A stretch of DNA of 8,543 nt from Cyclobacteriaceae bacterium (GTDB lineage Bacteria > Bacteroidota > Bacteroidia > Cytophagales > Cyclobacteriaceae). The notes under the pieces are model-generated. The model was not told where the DNA came from. It searched no databases and worked only from the letters and a program-made list of their open reading frames with translations. The stretch's first letter is position 1, and each line of letters begins with the position of its first letter. The stretch lies in NCBI GenBank assembly GCA_009885605.1, contig VFKK01000020.1, forward strand, positions 1 through 8,543. The letters run 5' to 3'. The position numbers and the translations under genes were made by a program. Positions 6,598 to 8,543 of this stretch are shown here, piece by piece.

Positions 6598-7698
6598 ATG
6601 AATCACTCAAATAAATTATTTGCAAGCATGCTAAGTTTACTCCTGGGCTTATTAATTGCCTGTGGCAATGCCCCCTCAGAAACGGAAGTTTCTCAATCTG
6701 AACAAGAAAAAATAAGCCAATACAAAGGACAAACTCAATTGGCAACTTTTGCCGGAGGCTGTTTTTGGTGTGTCGAAGCTCCTTTCGAAGGACTTGATGG
6801 AGTTGTTGCCGTGGTTTCTGGTTATTCCGGAGGAAAAGAAAAAAATCCTACCTATGGAGAAGTGAGTGCAGGTAAAACCTCCCATAAGGAATCTGTTCAA
6901 ATCACATTCGATCCTGAGATTATAAGCTACGCGGAAATAGTGGACATTTTCTGGCAAACGTATGATCCCACAGATGTTGGTGGTTCTTTTTACGATCGGG
7001 GAACACAATATGAGTCTGCAATTTTCTTTCACGATGCAGAGCAAAAAAAGATAGCAGAAGACTCAAAGTCAGCTTTGGATAAAGCAGGGAAATTTGAAAA
7101 GCCTATAGCTACACCCATCATCAAATACAGCAATTTCTACGCTGCTGAAGATTATCACCAGGACTATTATAAAAAGAGTCCGACAGAATATTATGCTTAC
7201 AGAAATGGTTCAGGAAGAGATGCTTTCATCAAAGCACATTGGCCAGAATTGAGCGAAAAAAAATACTCTATAAAGTCAAAAGATGAGCTTAAGAAAACTC
7301 TCACAGATTTACAGTACGAAGTGACCATGGAAAATGCGACAGAGTTTGCTTTCCAAAATGAATACAATGGCAATAAGGAAGATGGAATCTATGTTTGCAT
7401 TGTGTCAGGAGCTCCTTTGTTCAGTAGTAAGGATAAGTATGAGTCAGGTTCAGGATGGCCAAGTTTTTCCAAGCCAATCGATGCGAGAATAATCGACAAG
7501 CCTGTGGACAATGATTTGGGAATGACGAGAGTAGAAGTCAGAAGTAAACTGGGAGAAAGCCACGTCGGACATGTGTTCTTCGATGGCCCCGCTTCTACAG
7601 GATTAAGATATTGTATGAATTCGGCAGCAATGAAATTCATCCCCAAAGCAAAGATGGAGGCAGCAGGATACGGAGAGTTTGGTTGGTTGGTGGATTGA
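6598..7698 (+). CDS. msrAB: Lipoprotein methionine sulfoxide reductase, MsrA-MsrB fusion
   Basis: A 366-residue bifunctional enzyme that reduces methionine-S-sulfoxide (MsrA) and methionine-R-sulfoxide (MsrB) in oxidised proteins. Residues 1-22 form a lipoprotein signal with lipobox LIAC (Cys22), so it is anchored in the envelope facing the periplasm or beyond. MsrA (about 46-215): GGCFWCVEAPFEG (53-65) with catalytic Cys55 and Glu60, HKESVQITFDP (96-106), DRGTQYES (133-140) and AEDYHQDYY (183-191). MsrB (about 223-350): SGSGWPSF (283-290), ESHVGHVFFDG (320-330) and RYCMNSAAMKF (337-347) with catalytic Cys339. The two CxxC zinc pairs of many MsrB proteins are absent. The whole protein has only five Cys: 22, 55, 58, 267 and 339. 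It stands alone and ends at a strong terminator. An AAAGGTG sequence 10-16 bases before the ATG may help ribosome binding. Confidence 0.96.
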   Translation: MNHSNKLFASMLSLLLGLLIACGNAPSETEVSQSEQEKISQYKGQTQLATFAGGCFWCVEAPFEGLDGVVAVVSGYSGGKEKNPTYGEVSAGKTSHKESVQITFDPEIISYAEIVDIFWQTYDPTDVGGSFYDRGTQYESAIFFHDAEQKKIAEDSKSALDKAGKFEKPIATPIIKYSNFYAAEDYHQDYYKKSPTEYYAYRNGSGRDAFIKAHWPELSEKKYSIKSKDELKKTLTDLQYEVTMENATEFAFQNEYNGNKEDGIYVCIVSGAPLFSSKDKYESGSGWPSFSKPIDARIIDKPVDNDLGMTRVEVRSKLGESHVGHVFFDGPASTGLRYCMNSAAMKFIPKAKMEAAGYGEFGWLVD

Positions 7699-7706
7699 TT
7701 TTTTCG

Positions 7707-7734
7707 AAAAGGCTACTCAATCGGGTAGCCTTTT
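7707..7734. terminator. Bidirectional intrinsic terminator between msrAB and the AlkB-like gene
   Basis: AAAAGGCTAC (7707-7716) and GTAGCCTTTT (7725-7734) form a perfect 10-bp stem with an 8-nt loop. The plus-strand transcript then reads TTATTT after the stem, giving a U-rich tail for msrAB, whose stop is 8 bp upstream. On the minus strand the arm ends in TTTT followed by CGAAAAAA, a weaker U-tract. The stem touches the TAA of the convergent AlkB-like gene, so it can serve both genes. Confidence 0.88.
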
Positions 7735-8340
7735 TTATTTGATCTTTCTGAAAGTAAGATTGATTCTTGCCCCCAAGAGTTTAGCAGTTTTCGGGATTTG
7801 ATGCTCCCAATGATGCTGACTTTTTCCGCTCATAATCAACAAACTTCCATGATTCAAAGGCAACTTGATCTTAAATTTTTTCTCGGTATGATGCCGAATT
7901 TGAAATTCCCGCATTTCTCCAAAGCTTACGGATGCTATGGTTGGATTTGGACCCAAAACCGCTTCGTTATCCCGATGCCAACCCATCGAATCCTTGCCGT
8001 CTCGGTAATAGTTTAATAAAACATGAGTGAAGTTGGTTTTTGCCTCTTCCTCCACCTTATTTTTCATCTGAAGTAAAAAATCTGTCCATGCAAGTGGCTG
8101 CATGGTAATTCCGGAATATCCATATGGCTTTTCAGGATTGCCATAAAGGGCTGTAAGTCTTGGCTGCATGATTTCCTTTCCGAAAATCTTAATAGGCTCT
8201 TGCTTCCACTCGATTTGGTTTATGAGTTTTTCGAAATATTGGTTGGCTTCAACTTTTTGGAAGAAACCATCGAAGTAATGTGTTTCACCATCAAACGGGA
8301 GTAGATTTTCAGGAGAAATGGAGAATAAACCAGATTGCAT
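7735..8340 (-). CDS. AlkB-family 2OG-Fe(II) dioxygenase (ALKBH2/3-like)
   Basis: A 201-residue cytoplasmic enzyme of the AlkB family, which uses Fe2+, O2 and 2-oxoglutarate to remove alkyl groups (for example 1-methyladenine, 3-methylcytosine) from nucleic acids. The iron ligands are all present: His122 and Asp124 in NYYRDGKDSMGWHRDNE (110-126) and distal His180 in HHWEHQIPK (176-184). The 2-oxoglutarate/base-binding arginines are in ARINLTFRKI (191-200; Arg192, Arg198). PRLTALYG (60-67), IASVSFGEMREFQIRH (135-150) and LNHGSLLIMSG (162-172) match the short bacterial relatives of ALKBH2/ALKBH3 better than E. coli AlkB. Length is typical and complete. There is no ada-like gene beside it and no recognisable promoter upstream, so whether it is damage-inducible cannot be seen. 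It converges with msrAB on a shared terminator. Confidence 0.94.
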   Translation of the reverse strand: MQSGLFSISPENLLPFDGETHYFDGFFQKVEANQYFEKLINQIEWKQEPIKIFGKEIMQPRLTALYGNPEKPYGYSGITMQPLAWTDFLLQMKNKVEEEAKTNFTHVLLNYYRDGKDSMGWHRDNEAVLGPNPTIASVSFGEMREFQIRHHTEKKFKIKLPLNHGSLLIMSGKSQHHWEHQIPKTAKLLGARINLTFRKIK

Positions 8341-8359
8341 GATTACAAAACCGCTAAAC

Positions 8360-8443
8360 TTTTAATATGGTTATAGTTTTTTGCTAAGGATCTGACTTTT
8401 AAATCAGCCAATCTCTATCTTTAAGTAATTTTAATATGATTAT
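8360..8443. repeat. Two copies of a 15-bp direct repeat, TTTTAATATGRTTAT
   Basis: TTTTAATATGGTTAT (8360-8374) and TTTTAATATGATTAT (8429-8443) differ at one base and start 69 bp apart, upstream of the AlkB-like gene. The second copy runs into the left arm of the inverted repeat. The repeats are AT-rich, so chance similarity is possible; a regulator-binding pair is the alternative. Confidence 0.35.
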
Positions 8444-8494
8444 CCGCAACTTTGCCAGTAGGACCAAAATAGGTTGTTAAAGCAGCGGATAATC
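8438..8494. repeat. Perfect 10-bp inverted repeat, 37-nt spacer
   Basis: GATTATCCGC (8438-8447) and GCGGATAATC (8485-8494) are exact reverse complements. Inside them, after a 2-by-2 internal loop, CTTT (8450-8453) pairs with AAAG (8479-8482), extending the possible hairpin to 14 pairs. There is no T-run after either side, so it is not a typical terminator. It could be the structured end of a mobile or interspersed repeat, a leader RNA for a gene to the right, or a protein-binding site. Confidence 0.6.
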
Positions 8495-8543
8495 CTCAAC
8501 AGACGACGTTCGACAGTTCACAGCACGTACATTTGGACTTCAA

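Larger units (their letters stand above)
8341..8543. other. Non-coding right edge with composition switch
   Basis: No gene is supported in these 203 bases. The first 100 bases (8341-8440), upstream of the AlkB-like gene, are 26% G+C by hand count; the last 103 bases are about 45%. The switch coincides with the left arm of the inverted repeat at 8438. The plus frame beginning at 8473 stays open to the window end but has no ATG, and both strands otherwise hold stops, so coding is not supported. The richer part may belong to a repeat or element that continues outside the window. Confidence 0.4.

Noticed and set aside
6676..7044. 122-codon open frame antisense to msrAB
   Set aside because: It runs across the conserved MsrA motifs on the opposite strand; no protein-like features.
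6598..8340. msrAB and the AlkB-like gene as one damage-repair operon
   Set aside because: They are convergent and separated by a strong terminator, so they are not co-transcribed; the association is only by proximity.
8436..8480. 14-codon ORF (MIIRNFASRTKIGC) inside the inverted repeat
   Set aside because: Very short, no ribosome-binding signal, and the sequence is better explained by the repeat arms.
8438..8500. Integron attC site
   Set aside because: The flanks lack the RYYYAAC/GTTRRRY core pair and no integrase or cassette ORF is present.

Overview
The window looks like an ordinary chromosomal stretch of a Bacteroidota genome, probably a Cytophagales member close to Algoriphagus or Cyclobacteriaceae (inference). 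The reasons are the low-to-moderate GC content, the weak or absent Shine-Dalgarno sequences, the OMP_b-brl-type outer-membrane barrels with 'xxA|Q' signal peptides, and the set of families present (DUF4407, DUF5995, VIT/CCC1, MsrAB lipoprotein). I see no transposase, tRNA, rRNA or CRISPR array.

Layout. From 1 to 1758 (+) there is a tight three-gene run: the 3' end of an M19 membrane-dipeptidase-like gene, a VIT1/CCC1-type Fe/Mn transporter that begins 2 bp after the previous stop, and a helical DUF5995-like protein 7 bp further on. A convergent single gene (1843-2964, -) encodes a DUF4407 protein with membrane segments and a long coiled coil. After a 298-bp gap, a two-gene unit (3263-4233, +) couples a secreted SGNH hydrolase to a small MTH1187-type thiamine-binding protein through a 4-bp ATGA overlap. 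Convergent to it is a pair of outer-membrane barrel genes read on the minus strand: the upstream one (5793-6383) is a single small barrel, and the downstream one (4264-5727) looks like two barrel units in tandem. A lipoprotein MsrA-MsrB fusion (6598-7698, +) and an AlkB-family 2OG-Fe(II) dioxygenase (7735-8340, -) converge on one strong bidirectional terminator hairpin.

Function. The named genes form no single pathway. Themes are metal handling (VIT), envelope functions (barrels, SGNH, DUF4407) and damage repair (methionine sulfoxide reduction in the envelope, alkylated nucleic acid repair in the cytoplasm). The MsrAB/AlkB pair is convergent, not co-transcribed.

Most unusual signals. (1) An 11-bp hairpin ends 2 nt before the start codon of the double-barrel gene and could control its translation. 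(2) A perfect 10-bp inverted repeat with a 37-nt spacer lies at the right edge of the window, exactly where base composition jumps from about 26% to about 45% GC; this could be the edge of an interspersed or mobile repeat, or a structured RNA. (3) The SGNH hydrolase and the thiamine-binding protein are an unexpected translationally coupled pair. I did not find a convincing complete novel system; these are leads.
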